Of a stretch of DNA of 64,000 nt, positions 30,001 to 33,000 are shown piece by piece (position 1 is the stretch's first letter; the number at the start of each line of letters is the position of its first letter). The notes under the pieces are model-generated. The model did not search any database, had not been told where the DNA came from, and saw only the letters and a program-made list of their open reading frames with translations. Origin of the DNA: DASXUX01 sp036504595. Lineage in GTDB: Bacteria; Planctomycetota; SZUA-567; H5-PLA8. The position numbers and the translations under genes are program-made. The stretch is taken from contig DASXUX010000010.1 in NCBI GenBank assembly GCA_036504595.1, positions 186,001 through 250,000 on the forward strand, in the 5' to 3' direction.

Positions 30001-33000
30001 AACGCCGGCAGCGGCGTTGTCACCGTCAGAGCGACCGATGGCGGCGGCCTGTATGCCCAACGGCAGTTCACCGTGACCGTAACGGATATCAACGATCCGC
30101 CGACGCTGGACCCGATCACCGACCTGACAATCACGCAGAACCAGTCGTTCGCGATTCAAGCGATGGGACACGACAGCGACCCAGCCGCGCCGAACAACAC
30201 GATCACGTATGCCAAGTCTGCCGGTTTGGCTTGGGTCAACGTGGACGCCGCCGGCCTGATTACCGGGACGGCACCAAACAATGGCAGCGGCAGCGTCAGC
30301 GTGACGGTTACCGACGGAATGGGCGCTTCCGCAACTCGGACGTTCAACATCACCGTGATCGACGTCAATGACGCCCCCACGCTGACGCTGGCGCCAGTCG
30401 GCAACGTCACCCTGAACCAGGGCGACGCGCTGGTGTTGGCAGCCTTCGGTTCGGACATCGACCCCGCAGCGCCGAACAGCACGCTGGCCTACACGCTCAT
30501 CGCCGCTCCGGCGTGGGTCTCGATTGACCCGGTGAGCGGAGTCTTCGCCGGCACTGCGCCGAACAACGGCAGCGGGACGGTCACGGTTCGGGTGAGCGAT
30601 GGCGGCGCACCGCCGCTGTATGCAGAGCGCACGTTTACGATCACCGTCAACGACGTGAACGAGGCGCCGACGCTGGACGCGATCCTGAACGTGACGCTGT
30701 TGCAGGGCGCGCAGCTCAACATTCAGGCCACCGGTCACGACATCGATCCTTGGCCCAACAATGTCTTGACCTACAGCCTGGACGTAGCGCCGGCCTGGGT
30801 CAGCATCAATTCGAACACCGGAGCCATCGTCGGCACGGCTGCAAACAACGGCTCCGGCCTTGTGACCGTGCGCGTGAGCGACGGAACATTGTCCGCCACG
30901 CAGAACTTCACGATTACCGTGACGAACGTGAACGACGCGCCTGTGCTGAACAGCATCGCCAACTTCACGCTTACGGCCGGCCAGTCGATCCTGGGCCTCA
31001 CCGCAACAGCCACCGACATCGATGTCGGCGACGTGTTGACCTTCGCAAAGGTCAGCGGCCCCGCGTGGGTCAGCGTGGCGCCGGGCGGAGCGGTCACCGG
31101 CACGGCGATTAACGGTGGCAGTGGCGCGGTGACCGTGCGCGTCAGCGATCTCGCCGGGGCGAGCGATCAGATCACGTTCTACATCACAGTCATCGACGTG
31201 AACACCGCCCCGACGCTGGCCGCAATCGGAAACGTAACTCTGACGCAAGCCGGCCTGCTTTCCGTCTACGCGCGGGGCACGGACATCGATCCGCCGGGTC
31301 CGAACAGCACGCTGACGTACGTTCTGGTCACCGCGCCGCCCTGGGTCACGCTCGATCCATTCTCCGGAACCATCAGCGGCGTCGCACCGATCGATGGCAC
31401 CGGCACCGGCGTCGTGACGCTCCATGTCACCGATGGCGGCACGCCCCCGCTCTCGTCGGCGGACGTCAGCTTCACGGTCACGGTTAACAACGTAAATGAT
31501 CCGCCGAAGATCGCGGCGCTGAACAACACCACCTTGCTCCAGAACACGAACTTGAACTTGCTGGCCACGGCGAGTGACCCGGATCTCGCGGACACGCTCA
31601 CCTTTACGAAGGTCAGCGGTCCGGCGTGGGTGAATGTGGCGGCAGGCGGAGCCATCACGGGTGTCGCGGCCAACAACGGCAGCGGCCAGGTGATTGTCCG
31701 AGTCAGCGATGGACTGCTCAGTGATGAAACCAGCTTCTTCATCACGGTCACCGACGTCAACGATACGCCGGTGGTCAACCCGGTCGCCGACATGACCGTT
31801 GTTCAGAATCAGTGGGTGACGGCCAAGGCGACGGGCTATGACATCGACCCGGCCGCGCCAAACAACACTGTGGTGTTCAGCAAGAGTGCCGGGCTGGCGT
31901 GGATCAACGTGGACGCCAACGGCATGATCACCGGACAGGCGCCGAACAATGGCAGCGGAACGGTCACCGTCCGGCTGACCGATGCCGGAACGCTGTACAG
32001 TGAACAGACCTTCACTATCACCGTCATCAACGTCAACGATGCGCCAGTGGTGAACCCGATCGCACCGATTATCATCGCGCAAAACGCAGCCCTGAACATC
32101 GCCGCGACCGTGACCGATCCGGATACGGGCGATACGGCGACGTTCGTAAAGCTCAGCGGCCCGGCGTGGGTCAACGTCGCAGCCGATGGCACGATCACGG
32201 GCGTGGCTGCCAACAACGGCAGCGGCGATGTGACCCTCCGCGCAACCGATAGCGGAGGACTTACCGGCGACTTGACCTTCACGATCTCGGTGATGGACGT
32301 CAATGATCCGCCGACGCTCGACCCGATCGCGCCCATCGCCATAGCGCAGGGCGCTGTGCTCACCTTGCAGGCGATAGGCCACGACATCGACCCGGCCGCG
32401 CCGAACAACACGCTTGCGTACAGCATGACCAGCGGACCGGCATGGATCATCGTCGGCGCAACCGGCTTCATCACCGGCCAGGCTGCGAACAACGGCAGCG
32501 GAACGCTGGTTGTGCGGGTGACCGACGGCGCGGGCGCGTTCGCCGAACAGACCGTCGCGGTGACGGTCAACGACGTGAACGACGCGCCGACGATCGATCC
32601 GATCGCCGATGTGACGCTCCTGCAAGGCGCCGCGCTCAACTTCGCGGTGCCCGGACACGACATCGATCCGGCCGCGCCAAACGGCACGATCCTGTACAGC
32701 CTCGTCAGCGCTCCAGCATGGGTCTCCATCAATCCGGCGACGGGCGTGCTCACAGGCACGGCTGCCAACGCGGGCAGCGGACCGGTTACTGTTCGCGTGT
32801 CCGACGGCGGCTCGCCGGCACTGTTCGCGCAGCGGACGTTCAATATCGTTGTGACGGACGTGAACGATGCGCCGACGATCGATGCGATCGCCGACATGAC
32901 GCTGCAGCAGGGCTCGGTCCTCAATAACATCGCCATCGGCCACGATATCGATCCGGCCGCACCGTTTAACGTTCTCACCTACAGTCTGGCGGCCGCTCCG